Part shown: in pieces, positions 34,816 through 46,654 of the stretch
Numbering within the stretch: the first letter of the stretch is position 1
How the letters are laid out: the number at the start of each line of letters is the position of its first letter
NCBI GenBank assembly: GCA_019055375.1
Contig: JAHQIW010003703.1
Span: forward strand, 62,001-126,000
Length of the DNA: 64,000 nt
Direction of reading: 5' to 3'
Origin: Parelaphostrongylus tenuis
Taxonomy: Eukaryota; Nematoda; Chromadorea; Rhabditida; Metastrongylidae
Translations under genes and position numbers: made by a program
The notes under the pieces: generated by a model
What the model saw: only the letters and a program-made list of their open reading frames with translations
Told to the model about the DNA's origin: nothing
The model's database searches: none

Positions 34816-36606
34816 TAGTGTTCCGCTGCCGGCGCTTATGACCGAAGACGAGATTATGAGCTCTTGCCGCCAGAATTAAAAACGGAAAAATTATACGCTA
34901 ATCTTTTCCAATTTGTCATCGCTTTCTCGAACACGTAATCCAAACTGAAGAAAGGCTGTCGGTATTCCACCCTTCGAAGTTTGAGTTATGATAATAAAGC
35001 ATGAAGAAAGGCACAGCTCCAGGATCCGATAACAACACTGCTAACTTCTGAGAGCTAGAAGCCATATTTACAGTGTACTTCTTGCAGTACATGAAATCTT
35101 ATCTTCAAAAAGAAAAAACCCTAGAAAAGTGGAGGATAGTTTTCTTGGTATCTCCAGAAAAAGGAGACCAAAAGATTTTTGGTAACTATAACCCGACTTG
35201 CTTGTTTTAACACACTTTACAAAGCTTTTCACGAATTTCATCCTTTTGCACCTATTACCGACTTTGGATGGGACACAGTCAGTTGAGCGAGCAGGATTTC
35301 AACAGGGATTTTTGCTGCGTGGACCGCATCCAAGCCTTGTCGCGAGTCATAGATGCCTGTCGGGAATACCACGCGCTCTAATTTTAACTCTAATCGACCA
35401 CAAAAAAAAGCATCTGATGCCGTCAAAACGAACTCAGTCCTATCAGGGTATGCCGATCAAGGAATGTGTCCGTCCTAATAAGGACTCTATCAGATTGCTA
35501 CGTGAAGCTGCACCACGAAATTTTCTTCGTTCACCTTTCATCATTTTTCATTGGAAAGATGTTCGACAGAACAATACAATATCACCGAAGATGTTCACCG
35601 CCCCACTACATGGATAATGAAGTTACTCGACTGGGACGAGAATGACATAGGCATTGATGAAAGATCCAATCAGACCTTAGTTTCGCAGATGACACGGTTA
35701 TATTCTCGAAGAGCACCACTGAAGCAGAAACGATACTTAAGGATTGTTGACGAAGCGAGTAATAAAGATCGGACTACGCACAAGTCGCATGACGACCCAG
35801 TTTATGAAAAAGCCAATGGTGCAGTGATGAACAAGTCGAGTTCAATGGTTCTCCGATTACGAAGTCCAACATCTACGTGTACTTTGAGCGATCATTGATT
35901 GTGGAGGGCAACATGAAGGAGGAACTTGATAGAAGAATGTGGGTAGCTTGTTCCGCATTAGCGCCTCTCAAAGAATTCACTGACCAGATAACAGATCCAA
36001 AACTAGGCGTTAATTTTTTGACTCAATGGTCCTATCAGAGCTCTACAATACAGTATAGATATGAGTTGATAATTCGACCACGTCAAGACTGCTGCGGAGG
36101 ACCCACAGAGCGCTTGGACAATGTCTTATAAAATTCGGTCGTAGCTTATAATATCTGGTTGGTTGAGCAGCTAAGATCTCCGAAACGACTGTCACCTTCG
36201 CGATCCGGACGAACATACATCGATAGCGAAACAGAGCTGGGTCGGCCAAATATCAAGAGGATTAGACGAAAGATGAATGAAACGAGCGATAGAGTAGACT
36301 ACACGAGAACACACCTGACCCGAGCGTGACCATCTACACGTTATTCGGACGTATCTGTGAAAGAATTAAATCAGTTCTACTCACAGGTGCTGATGTTTCT
36401 CAGATCATGGTATGAAACTCGCATCAGCTGCCGTGCTCAAATCAAACCACCACCCATGGACGACAATCGCGAGAAGAAGACATGAGTGGAAAATGTGCTG
36501 GATCCGCGCAATTGGTGAAGACGGACCATCCAATTATTCAAGTAGGAATGAACCGATAATACAACAATATTGTGATGGTTGTTACACGTTAGTTTATGCA
36601 TTTTAA
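34816..36606 (+). pseudogene. RTE reverse transcriptase, 3' piece, copy B
   Basis: Counterpart of 15,644-17,431: AGFQQG, a FIDHKK-like LTLIDHKKK, NTISPKMFTAP, FADD at 35,682-35,693, KEELDRRMWVACSALAPLKE and the C-terminal HPWTTIARRRHEWKMCW. Before 35,763 it differs from A by substitutions and frameshifting indels; after 35,763 it is identical. It shares A's later stops, so both were already dead when the island was homogenised. Confidence 0.85.
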
Positions 36607-37672
36607 ACTGATTTGTAGTTTTGACTTACTAATGGTAACCGTTATTGTCGAGCTTTGTCAAGTTCTCATCTTCGAAAATGCTATCGGCATGGCCATGAAC
36701 TTGGTAATGGACTGTGTACATAAATTGTATTATTTCAACTTCCTCTCTATAGGATTTTCGCATTCCAGCAGTAAAGATTACTCCTGGCTTTCATTATAGC
36801 TTCTGCAAGTTCATTGCAGTTAATATATTATCTAGTTCCCGTTTTGCTACCCTTTCTTCCTTGTGGCCTATTTTATATTAACATTCAAACCTTCAGAATA
36901 GACAGCATGGTTGTCAGCAGTTTTTCGAAGAAGTAGTGGCGGACATTAACGGAAAGATTTTTCTTGAATAATACACGATAATGAGCGTGAAAGGTTACGT
37001 CATGAATTCATTTCAAGAAGTTGAGAAGGCCATCAATTTCCTTCAAGTTCTAACTCAGAACAAAAATCTAGTGTGTCACTTTTTGATATTTGTTCGCATT
37101 TACAACTGATCGTAAAATCAGATGGATGTATATTATAGGTTTTCTAGTCTTTCAAGTCTCACGCAAACAATTTGCATTTCCCATTTACGTCTTTAGTCTC
37201 ACATCTCATCTGTTGCAGTGATACTAAAGACTTCACACCGTCGTAACCGAACTCAACTAGATGTACTAATAGGTAGCTGTCGTTTCTACATTACATGATA
37301 TTTGTCCATCTAATATAGATTTAATTTTGTTATGCTCTTTCATTGAAGACGAATGCATGACGCATCCTTCAGGGATTGATCAATTCGAAATGCTCGCCGT
37401 AGCAGGACTTGCTACGCGGGACTTTTTTTTGCTGTGACAAAGCACGTCGCAAACTGTGGTGAAACTTTTTATTGTAGTAATATCAGCACAAAAGTGCAGT
37501 GCGGCGATATGAAGAAGTTAGTAGGAGATAGAGGTGTGGAAGAGATATGAAGGCACATATATGGCATGTAGATAAATACAGTGTCTGCAACCGAACTGGT
37601 AAAGCAGGAGTGTGAAACATTCTGCGAGAAACGGGCATCATTGACTAACTTGTCGTGCCAAAAATATATGCG
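35763..37672 (+). repeat. near-identity island, copy B
   Basis: Partner of 16,588-18,496, differing by one T near 36,958. Sequence on both sides is clearly diverged between the two copies. Confidence 0.9.
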
Positions 37673-38214
37673 GTTGATAGTAAACATGATAAGTATAGGA
37701 CACAAGCGATACTGTAGAGACAGGACTTGTTCAGAGAAATAATCACAATATGGATACACACGATTTCAAAGAAATATTTGTGATTTGATCAGAATAATCA
37801 AGATTTACGAACTTCAAATTCTACTGACTTAGTCGTTCATTAAAAGAGCAGGCACATCCACTTTTCTAAGATTTGCAATACTGCTTCTCATTGTCGTTGA
37901 TGTCTTGTTCAGGCGATAACAAGAACTTCATCAGATTTTGGCCTTCAAAAATGTCAAAATATGACACTAAAACTGCGCCCTACCTTGAGGAGTGACGCAG
38001 GTGCCTGAATTACGTCTTCGTCCAATGCCTCGACCCACTGCTTTGCACTTGTGCAGTTTGGCGTTCCATTTCATCCAATTTTTCATCCGGTTCCCGTGGT
38101 TCTATCGGCTTTCTCCCGACTTGCTTTCTTCTAAGCGACCTCAGTAGTATACTGAATAAATTCCTTTTTTTAATCCTTCAGTAGCTTGATCACGTCGATT
38201 TCATAAATGAGTTT

Positions 38215-38410
38215 GGTTTACGAATAGGATTTTTGTACCGCGTTGTAGCAGCCAAAAGAATGTTCGGTTTTGCGCAGCGTGGCATTGGTACCAAACCACC
38301 ACCGTTGCCGGTATGTGAACAGGATCTCATAATAATGTCACTAAGCCGTCGCGCTTCTTCAGGTACTAAATTTGCGCATCCAAACTTTTCTTTTACTGCT
38401 ACAGTGCACT
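38215..38410 (-). other. unidentified open frame, direct copy B
   Basis: Partner of 20,035-20,230. Minus-strand frame with FGCANLVPEEARRL and SCSHTGNGGGLVPMPRCAKP, with several replacement differences from A. Confidence 0.25.
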
Positions 38411-38739
38411 AAGAAGTCCTTTTAAAAACCAAGAACATCATTGCAATTATCTAGATTTAGGTTTTCGAATTGTAGTTAAGAGTTTGTAAGAAAGACTTTG
38501 TTCATGGAGAAATATTTGTGAATTTTCCTAAATTTAAGCTATCAAATGACTATCCAAACCTTCAAAACAACCGAAACAATACGTTTTCCGTGAGAACTGG
38601 AACTGAAGCAGGATAACGAGAAAGTTCCAAATGTAACATTTAGATTATATAACAGCTTAAGCAAATCACATGCTTATTTCCCGCAGTATCAATTATTGAA
38701 AGTTTAAGGAAATATCTCAGGGATCTTTTCACAAGAGGC

Positions 38740-39043
38740 TCCCTATGTTTTGGAGGAGAAAAACCCGACATTGACTTATCAAAAGCGCGTGCTGTTTCAG
38801 CAGGACAATCCCAAAAAGACTAAGGATAACTCTGATGAATTGGAGATAGTCGACGTCTCGCCGCACCCAGCCTATAGTGCACATGCTGCGCCGTCCGCTT
38901 ATGGTCCAGTTCTGTTCAATGGAACATTTCGTGCGTGACGCCGAGGCATTTGATCAAGTCGAAAAGGCAAGTCAGAAGTTTTTTGAGTAAATCCCAAGTA
39001 ATGGCAATTCCAAACAGATTCGCAAACTTGTAGGTCGTGGACG
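38740..39043 (+). pseudogene. mariner-4 transposase fragment, copy B
   Basis: C-terminal fragment of a classical mariner transposase. It contains KNPTL, LFQQDNPKK (second catalytic Asp region intact) and SPHPAYSAHAAPSAYG, where the family has LPHPAYSPDLAPSDYHLF. The third catalytic Asp has therefore been lost. A frameshift follows near FRA and the tail (RKLVG-like) continues in another frame. Mariner-4 type fragments also occur at 41,415, 44,370 and 58,400. Confidence 0.7.
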
Positions 39044-39062
39044 GAAGGGATAATGTTGGCCT

Positions 39063-39420
39063 TTATTTTGAAGAATGATTATTGTTGTTTATGAACATAT
39101 GCATAAACTGTGAATTTTCAACGGATGCTAAGGAGCTTTCCTGTGAACCAAATATTTTAATGCCTGTCAGGATAACTGGGTTTAATGCCGAAATATGCTC
39201 ATCCAAGCAAACCCGGTGAAGCTTAGTTACTGACAGCTCCGATAGGATTTCTAAAGAAAGAGTGATAGCAAGGGGTGGCTTTGGTAGTGCAGTGGTAGTA
39301 CTCAAGTATACGTGAAACGCGGATTCAACTACCGTCTGATTTCGAATGCTTTGCATTACAATCGGAAATGATCTTATTTGACCGCCGATTGCGGTGTTAT
39401 GATGTTGAAACAAACTCAAT
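39063..39420. other. segment with SINE S4 and no gene
   Basis: A 118-codon minus-strand frame spans this stretch, but it overlaps SINE S4 and enters the SINE S3 flank, so I treat it as non-coding. Confidence 0.4.
39277..39350 (+). mobile_element. tRNA-derived SINE head, family S4
   Basis: A perfect A box TAGTGCAGTGG (39,285-39,295) followed by TAGTACTC recalls tRNA-Gly, and GGATTCAACTACC serves as the B box. A related inverted copy lies at 40,798-40,860. Confidence 0.55.
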
Positions 39421-39545
39421 GATATAGAGTAGTGAGCAAAACGTCTGCATCAGCCGGGATTTGAACCCAGATCTTATTCTTTCCGGGAGCATGTGCTAAA
39501 CTGTTGCACCACCGACGCTCGTTTTGCTCTTCACTCTTTCTACGC
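39420..39545 (-). mobile_element. tRNA-derived SINE, family S3
   Basis: The best-preserved S3 head. The minus strand has A box TGGTGCAACAG and B box GGTTCAAATCC, about 75 bases in all. GCGGTGTTATGATGTTG and TAGAGTAGTGAGCAAAAC form one flank. Confidence 0.8.
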
Positions 39546-39734
39546 TACAACGCGTTATCTGTCAACAGCCAACCGTCTACAATGACCAATGTCTACAGTG
39601 TCTTCAGTGTGTTTATACAATAACATTGCGCATTCACCACTTTTCCGTCGATGGATCGTGTCTAGTAGAACAAATTTGATCCATGGCAAGAACTGTTTTT
39701 GAAATCTCGCAATAAACATTGAATGTAATTTTTA

Positions 39735-39856
39735 GGAATGTTTTTAACCTTATCCGAGGTTGGCACGCCAGGGCCAAAACGCGTGTTTCGTAGGTCTCGC
39801 CCTCCTCGTCAGTGACCCACGCCCCACATTAAGCCCTGCATTGTAGCAAGGAGGGA
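39735..39856 (-). repeat. hammerhead-bearing repeat unit, copy 1
   Basis: About 120 bases closely related to 45,429-45,550: GAATGTTTTTA, CGAGGTTGGCACGCCAGGGCC, TCCTCGTCAGTGACCC and CGCCCCACATTAAGCCCTG are shared. Confidence 0.8.
39771..39818 (-). ncRNA. hammerhead ribozyme motif, partly decayed
   Basis: The minus strand reads GGGUCA, CUGACGA, stem II GGAGG...CCUAC (one mismatch), GAAA, then a stem III region ACACGCGUUUU that no longer pairs well, then GGCCC. The core is intact, but the cleavage-side pairing is damaged by a one-base deletion relative to 45,462-45,510. Confidence 0.6.
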
Positions 39857-40160
39857 ATTTTCGAGCATGAATAATTAACACAGCTTATCTTAAGTTTTCT
39901 AACCGCAAGGTTCATGTCTTTCAACTGTCATATCCTCTACTGTAAATGTGTGCGAAACAATGTATAGATCCATGCTTTTCACTTGCTTTTACTTTAATTT
40001 CTTCACTGTCACGCTCTTCCAGTATTAATTGGGTTTAAGCTTCTACAGCATGACGTATTTTTTCCCTCACAGACCTAAGAACGAATAGCTGTGAAGTCTT
40101 ATATATAATCGGTTTTCGAGGATGAACAATCAACACAGCTTATGTTAAGCTTTCTAACCG
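39857..40160. repeat. short direct repeats around 250-base spacer
   Basis: 39,857-39,906 and 40,113-40,160 share TTTTCGAG, ATGAA, CAACACAGCTTAT and TTTCTAACCG. They lie just beside the hammerhead unit and may be its terminal copies. Confidence 0.5.
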
Positions 40161-40164
40161 TTAC

Positions 40165-41240
40165 TTAGCTTCAGCATCACCTCTGTGGAACTCTGATAAC
40201 ATGCCATGTCTGTATCATGTTTGGCCTGTTACCGAGTTCCTTGATTACATATCTTTAAAAACGCCATTTATTCGCCACCCTCGTCTCAGGTGGCTGACTT
40301 TCTCTCCAACCAATTTAGGTACTACAGTGCGCTCTTCAAAAGATACAAAATTACCGAAATATTCTGCAAAACCAGATTTCAAGCAGATCTGTGATGAAAT
40401 GAAACTCCTTATTTGTAGCACACGTTGTGAGCATGCGGAATCATCAGAAGGATTTTACGACATCTCTAACAAACAACGATCACAATCATCAATTAAGTGT
40501 AGGTAGAACTGATTATCGTGCTCTGAGGTTTCTCATGTTATTGAAGGACGTTGTTTCTATGAAACTTGCTTAAACCATGCCGCAAAGAAGAAAATCGAAG
40601 CGTCCGAAAGGAAGGCGGGCGGAATATGGACGCAATTACTAACGAATCACTCCGAGCGATTATGATTAGCGAAATTAGCGAAGCAATGGAATCGCAGGAG
40701 CAGTAAGTGTATATGTTCAACCGATGGAAATTTATAAAAATAAGGACTGCTATGAATAGACATCTACAAGGGTTAATGAGTTGCAAAACATTCGACATCA
40801 GACGGTAGTTGAATCCGCGTTTTTCGTGTACTCGAGGTTCTATCGCTACACTATCAAAGCTTTCTCATTGTAAAATCTTCCATGACTGCTAAGTAACAGA
40901 CAAGTGAATATTCTACACGGCCCTGGGAATAAAATGCTTGGTGCTATCGACCGCGCACTAATTCACAGAATTTCATGAACTGCACTCAGTAATACATGTA
41001 TGCAAAGTGAAATAATGAAAAAATTAATAGAACCTCACCTTCAGATATGTCTACCTTCAGATATGTCTTCACGCATTTCTTTGATATCAGAGAACGTCCA
41101 CAGGGCTCACGGTACAGGATACGAACTTCACATGCTCGCCCTGCCGAACTTTCATCCAGATACAACAGAAATAACAGATTTCATGAAAGGCTTAAAATAT
41201 GCTGTGACGATGTATTAAATTTGGGCGAGCTCTCAAAATA
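40165..41240. other. no gene recognised
   Basis: Frames at 40,201-40,506 (plus, 101 codons) and 41,000-41,241 show no motif that I recognise. SINE S4 lies at 40,798. Confidence 0.35.
40798..40860 (-). mobile_element. tRNA-derived SINE head, family S4
   Basis: Shares GACGGTAGTTGAATCCGCG (opposite strand) with 39,277-39,350; the A box is GTGTAGCGATAG. Confidence 0.5.
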
Positions 41241-41260
41241 GTCGATTGAAACGTTGGCAC

Positions 41261-41261
<1 letters not shown>

Positions 41262-41293
<32 letters not shown>

Positions 41294-41300
41294 TGCATAT
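41262..41300. repeat. (TA)n microsatellite
   Basis: TA run followed by TG/TA-rich sequence to about 41,355. Confidence 0.9.
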
Positions 41301-41414
41301 AGATATGTGTGTGCATATATATTATACACGTATACATGTACATGTATACATACGCATAATTCGTCTAAAGTGCGCACTGTCTCAGCAAAACAGTTTAAAA
41401 CATCACTCCGCAAA

Positions 41415-41515
41415 ACTATACAGAAGTTGACGAATTGGAAGCCTTGCCGCACTCAGCCTGGAGTCCAGACGCTGCGCCATCCAATCTGGGGTCTTCGTCC
41501 GCTCAGCCACTAAGG
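41415..41515 (+). pseudogene. mariner-4 transposase scrap
   Basis: Reads DELEALPHSAWSPDAAPSNL, which corresponds to the mariner block LPHPAYSPDLAPSDY. The third catalytic Asp is kept. Only about 100 bases remain. Confidence 0.6.
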
Positions 41516-41519
41516 GACG

Positions 41520-44340
41520 ACATGTACTATCTCAGGTACACAATTATGTAAAGGCATTTCTTGCTGCAAAAAAGTTTTTTCTTAGACATTTGGTGATCGT
41601 TCGAGAGCTTAAATCTGTGCCCTTCCAAAAACCCGTTTAGCTTCAAAAGAAAGCTTTTCATTACGTTGTACAGCAAAAGTAAATATATTTTTCACACTCA
41701 AATACTTTATTTGCCCGGCTGGGGCTATCATATGGCTCTCCACAACAATTTTAATTCCCACTAGATTGCACAGTTTCGAGGATTCTGTTAATGAAATTGA
41801 TTTTGTGAAAGGCTGCCAAATAACTCCGTAAGAGCGAGAAGAAGATCACATTTCACGCCTAAAATGCTACTCCGCCGCTCGAACGTTATAGGTGGATTAT
41901 TGGTAAGTATCGGTGAAGTTCATAACTCAAAGGTGTCTTCTCGTTATGTAAAAGATGAAATATCACGAGTGAAAGTTCTACAAAGATTTTATGATACAAA
42001 GAGTGACTATTCCTCTTGTAATCCCTCATTTTAACAGTAATACCACATCCTCATTTAGAAATAAACTTTCAACCCTTATTGAGTATTTGTATCGCCTGCC
42101 TTGCAATACCGTAGCTTGAAAACACTTCTTCCACATCTAAATATTTCTAATCGAGGTTTATGTGGTTGTATTTCTAATACGTAGCTCTAGTGAGTGTAGG
42201 GAGAGCGCGCGTTCATCATTGCGCAAGATGCGTTACATCCTTTATCAGCACCCATTATCGAAAAAAACGTATTTTCCGCTCTTTTTAGACATTCTAGTAG
42301 CTATTTGGTAGATCAAATCTCGAAAATTGAGAAATGTATTTTATTTTTTGAAAGATCTCTGCATTGCACTGTAACAGGGAAAAGAATATGTTAGTTAACA
42401 CTTGAACATCTTTCGATGAGCAAGGTTTTTCTCAAAAAATTCAGCAGTTCATCGACAACACAGATCTCTGGAAATTTGATCAAAAAATTCCAAGGGCATT
42501 CTTAGAGGGTAGACTCCTTAGTTCGTCGCTACAGCTAAAAGAACATTGAGCTTTACAATAGACGCGCACCAGGCGCCACATTTAAATTGCTCTGCGCGAC
42601 CGACAGGGCGCCGGGTGCAAAACTCATTGATCTTTCAGCTGTAACAACATATTAGAACGTCCTTCTCAAAAAACAATATTATCATTGAGATCGTTGAGAT
42701 TTGCTCTATCGAATAGTCATCGAAAATCTAAATGGAAACCTCTGCCTAAGGAAATATGCTTGAGTGTAAAAGAAAAATTGGTAGTTTTATGTTAAGCGAT
42801 GAAAATATCTAAACCACTCTCATTCGCTGAACAGGCAATTTTCATAGGAGCACTCGTCGTTATTTGAAAGTTCAAATCTTTGCCTATAACTATACGTCGC
42901 CGGTTTTTCAAATCACGATTTTGTACCCCTGCAGCATCCAGAAAAAAATTCACTCTTGCATTTTTCCTTCATTTTTAGCACGAGTATAAATTGCTAGAAG
43001 CACGAGAAGCATGTCAGTGTGTACAGATCACGCGTTTTTATTTAAGGTTTCTGCCGATGAGGTGAAAAAATCCTCAATAAAATAACAATAGTTGCTGCAG
43101 TTTTAACGCATAATGCAATAGATCACTGCCAAGTTGCGCGATAGGTCAGGCGACTATCTTATTAACAAGTCGTTGATGTTACGTGCCTCACATTTTACTC
43201 AGCTATAAACCTTTTCGGCGACTTTGCTCACCGGCCAACTCACGGAAAGAGTGGACGGAGCCGGGGCGGAACGACCGATCGCGTTTGAAATACTGTTATT
43301 CAGTTTGTGGTTTTTACCACATCGGCAGCACCTTCAAATAATAACGTAGATTCTGATGCCACAAAAAATTTTCTGCTTGCTGATATGCATTTCGTGCTTT
43401 CAGCGATTTATACGTGTGGTAATGTGAAGGCGAAAGGAGAATGACAAACGAAACTTTATTCTGTATGCTACAGCTAAATAGAAGGGTGATTTATAGAACC
43501 GGTATTGCACAGTTGTATCCAAAGATATGAGTTTTCTAATGATTACTATCACTTCTATAAAAGTTCCTATCCAGCGAATGAGATCGACTTCAAAATTTGT
43601 CGCCGTCTAACATAAAAGTACCGCAAATTTTAGTTCACCTTTACAGTATGATACAGATACTATTTAAAAAATAAAACGCACACTTCATATTTTCGATATT
43701 TAAGCTGTAGAATAATTATCAATGCCTCGAAAAGATATAAAAAATCTTTTATCTGAGTATGAGTGCGAATGGGAGAGAGGCACCGAGAATACTTCTCTGA
43801 AGACACGTATTTCTGACCAATACTTGCATAATGCCGATGTTCTAAGCCTTCTATTCAAACTCGGCTATCCCTTACCGCTCAGAAATCCTCCACTATCCAT
43901 AAGTACTCAACCTTTTCTCGCTTACCTTAACTTTGAGCAATTGAATCAAACAACTGATTGTTGTGAACTTTGTTATAGCGATAGTTATTCGATGAAATAG
44001 TATCGATTACTGCATGCTTATCATTTTTATTATAAATTACTCAATGTTTTTCGATTTTTATTCACTATTATGGCTCTCGGGTCTGTACAAAACCATGATA
44101 GATCAAATTAGAGTTTTCCTATCGTGATATCCTCCATACCATTCGATACAATTAATTAATTGTCAAATCAGCACAATTCCGTAATAACCAGCGTTTTTCA
44201 TTATACACGACGCATATATCTAAACCAAAAACATATTAGCGAAAAGAGAACATCGTTTCCTATCAAAGTAATAGGAGAATTTCAAAAAATTCTCTCAAAA
44301 TGGTGAAGAAAACCTCAATCAAATAGCGGAAATCTCGTAA
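41520..44340. other. unique AT-rich DNA, one unidentified frame
   Basis: No repeat family recognised. A 92-codon plus-strand frame at 43,722-44,000 begins MPRKDIKNLLSEYECEW and is followed by AT-rich DNA. Its composition is unremarkable and I cannot assign it. A GC-rich dyad lies at 42,566-42,618 and another GC-rich stretch at 43,215-43,275. Confidence 0.3.
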
Positions 44341-44369
44341 ATTGTTCTCGCGCGATTTTTATAGCCTTC

Positions 44370-44470
44370 CCTTGGGGTTGAGGGAACATTTCCTGCGTGG
44401 ACTCCGATTAGAGACATTCAATCGAGTTGAAGAGGCATGTCAGGAGTTCTTGGTTCTATTCGGTTATGAG
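44370..44470 (+). pseudogene. mariner-4 transposase scrap
   Basis: Reads LREHFLRGLRLETFNRVEEA then CQEFLV, the segment that follows SPDLAPSDYHLF in mariner transposases. The related nucleotide stretch is at 58,765-58,840 and 38,920-38,985. Confidence 0.55.
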
Positions 44471-44719
44471 GGAAAAAAAATGGGAACCGACCTCATTCGC
44501 CCGACAGGAACCGCTGTTAGGAGTGTCAGTAACCTTTCGAAATCTGTGACTTTAGGCTACAGCCCCACAGCGCTGCGTTTTCAAAACACCCTATTTAAGG
44601 CCGTAAATTCCAAACAAACGCGCATATTTCTTATCGAAAATAGTTCTTTCTCTGGGTTATTAGCAGATATTCGACAAAGTTTTTCTTTCTTTTTTCTCCC
44701 AACCTAATAGATCACCGTC

Positions 44720-45329
44720 GATTCCTTTACATGTAGGGAGTATATCCCTTGCAAGGAACTGACTGATCCGAAAAAGCACCATGCTCCTGATGAGACTGGA
44801 AAGCCGCTATATTGTCTAGTACTCCATAAGTGCCATAACAAACCTTATGAATTGCTCAAAATGCTGTCAGGATGTACAACTAAAAAAGCTCTCTTCCGGG
44901 ATATGAGGCTGTAGTTAATTGGATAAACAAAACGCCATGATTTCCAAAAATGTATTAGCTGATAGTGTATACGAGCATTCGAAAACCAACTAGGGTTAAA
45001 CATGACTAGTAAACCAACCATCCGCTTCCATCCACACGAATTTAGGATGTGTAAGGGAGAGCACCTCTAGAACTGTCTGCTGGGTCACGATCCGACCCTC
45101 CCTAGCGTAATGGTATGCACTCGGTATGGTACTGCCATTCGAATCGATTAAGAGGTAGATTGCAGGGCAGTATCTCAAACTCAAAATATGGAAGCAATTC
45201 TCCGAATTAAAATGCTACAGGTATATAAAAAGCCGTGACATGAAGTGTTACGGACAATGATGACCTGAATTCATACATGCTATGATAGAGCAAAAGTTCT
45301 CTATGAATCCAGGCAAAACCAGTGCAAAA
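44720..45329. other. no gene recognised
   Basis: 44,800-44,870 resembles 61,905-61,965 (GTCTAGTAC, TAAGTGCCATA, AAGGCTCA-type sequence), indicating an uncharacterised dispersed repeat. Confidence 0.35.
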
Positions 45330-45428
45330 GCCTGAACACTGAAGGGTGAAACACTGGAGGTTTTTATTATGACAGGATGTCAAGCCGTTGAGCAGAAACA
45401 ACTATCATTGTAATTCCAAAATAAAAAG

Positions 45429-45675
45429 AATGTTTTTAGCCTAAACGAGGTTGGTATGCCAGGGCCATACACCGGTGTTTCGGAGGTTTCGGCCTCCTCG
45501 TCAGTGACCCCCGCCCCACATTAAGCCCTGCACTGTAGCAAGGAGAGAGGCGCATGTGGTGATGGCATAGTGTACAATGACACTGGTCCATCACCATCAG
45601 TCGATGTTTAGGCTGGTAGACCGAAACTAATCCATTGAATCGACTGCTTCTAATACCTCTTTAAAAAACATTCAA
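45429..45675 (-). mobile_element. hammerhead-bearing repeat unit, copy 2
   Basis: Starts GAATGTTTTTAGCC and ends TTAAAAAACATTC, i.e. 10-base inverted ends about 245 bases apart. It has no coding capacity. It occupies the place of about 1 kb of left-arm DNA in the right arm. The first 120 bases match 39,735-39,856. Confidence 0.65.
45462..45510 (-). ncRNA. type I hammerhead ribozyme motif, well conserved
   Basis: Self-cleaving RNA motif on the minus strand, 49 nt. Stem I is GGGUCA with UGGCCC (6 bp, one G-U). The core CUGACGA has every invariant base, with C at the free position 7. Stem II is GGAGG/CCUCC (5 bp) with loop CCGAAA. GAAA follows, then stem III ACACC/GGUGU with no loop, and A as the cleavage base just before UGGCCC. 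Known hammerheads of Penelope-like elements and small 'retrozyme' retroelements also have a type I layout with a minimal stem III and act as dimers. I infer the same here; cleavage is untested. Confidence 0.75.
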
Positions 45676-45961
45676 AATATATTTGTATATATATATATTT
45701 GTATACCACGCAGAGCTAAAAAATTTTACATGTCGTTGAAGCTCTTGTCTACAACTCACATCTCTAGAAAACTAGCAATTCTCAAGTAGATGCAAATCTT
45801 TACCTAGAACGTGTCTTATAGTAGAGTTACAAGCCACACTGTGTGGATAATTGTAGGCACTATAAATAATGATAGTTATTATAACTTTCTCAATCTAGGC
45901 AGTAATGTTTCTGTAGCAGTGTGTCATTTACTAACCTCTCTAGAAGGCTCTCGCGCGTATT

Positions 45962-46270
45962 TGCAATCGTATTGCCAAGGCGAGAGCATGTGGGGATGTG
46001 GTTATAGGTGTTCTGCTCGTACACAAGGCTAATGGTTCGATCTTACTCTCATAGCTTACCAGGCCATCCATACCTGCCAAGTCGATAAATTGGTACCCGA
46101 CTTGCCTGGGAGAATAAGCTGATGATTCGATACAGTGGGATGCCACGGCGAGTCATCGTAGGGCCAGATATGCATTCAGTCACCTCAGAAGAACTTATGA
46201 ATTGATGACGAATGCATGGCGCATCTCCCAGAAACTGATTAACGCAGTGAGCTTTATCCTTTATTCTTTA
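45962..46270 (+). mobile_element. tRNA-derived SINE, family S2
   Basis: Right-arm counterpart of 11,030-11,345. The plus-strand head is followed by GGTTCGATCTTAC and ends in GCTTTATCC. Confidence 0.75.
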
Positions 46271-46654
46271 AAAGGCCTGAATTTTACCACTGATCGATGA
46301 CAAAATTTTCTTCATCGAGAACATCATAATCGTTTTGCATGTCCTCGAATTTACTTCTTTCAAACTTTCTGGCAGGAAATTCGGGAGATTCCACGCTGTC
46401 CCATACATCACTGGTTTTTTTCCCTGTCACTGTCTGCAAGGTTTAATCAAATCTCAGTTCTGTATCTAGCGATATGATGCAAGGCTATGAAATTCAACAT
46501 TTGAAGTGCAAGGAAGACAGAACTACAACACATTGTATAATAAAATAGCATGTTAGGAAGTTCGTACACCTACAGAGCGACAGAGCAATGTCTCTTATAG
46601 ATCGCTTAGGTTCCTAATTTCTCAAGTGCTTCTATTGTTAGGAAGACTTGTTTA

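Larger units (their letters stand above)
27285..39043 (+). repeat. direct duplication, copy B
   Basis: Same-orientation partner of 9,225-20,757. Relative to A it has gained the Penelope-like element at 30,583-31,865, and it lacks about 200 bp (A 18,560-18,760) and about 720 bp (A 19,065-19,785). A in turn lacks about 110 bp of the mariner-4 fragment present in B (38,885-38,993). Confidence 0.9.

Noticed and set aside
39063..39419. 118-codon minus-strand frame as a gene
   Set aside because: It overlaps the SINE S4 promoter boxes and enters the SINE S3 flank. No matching frame exists at the related S4 copy (40,798-40,860).
42000..43700. rRNA or spliced-leader gene
   Set aside because: I looked for the spliced-leader core and for conserved 5S/18S words on both strands and saw none.
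44790..44830. Hammerhead suggested by CTGATGAGACTGGAAAG
   Set aside because: The five bases between CUGAUGA and GAAA cannot form stem II, and no stem I partner is present.
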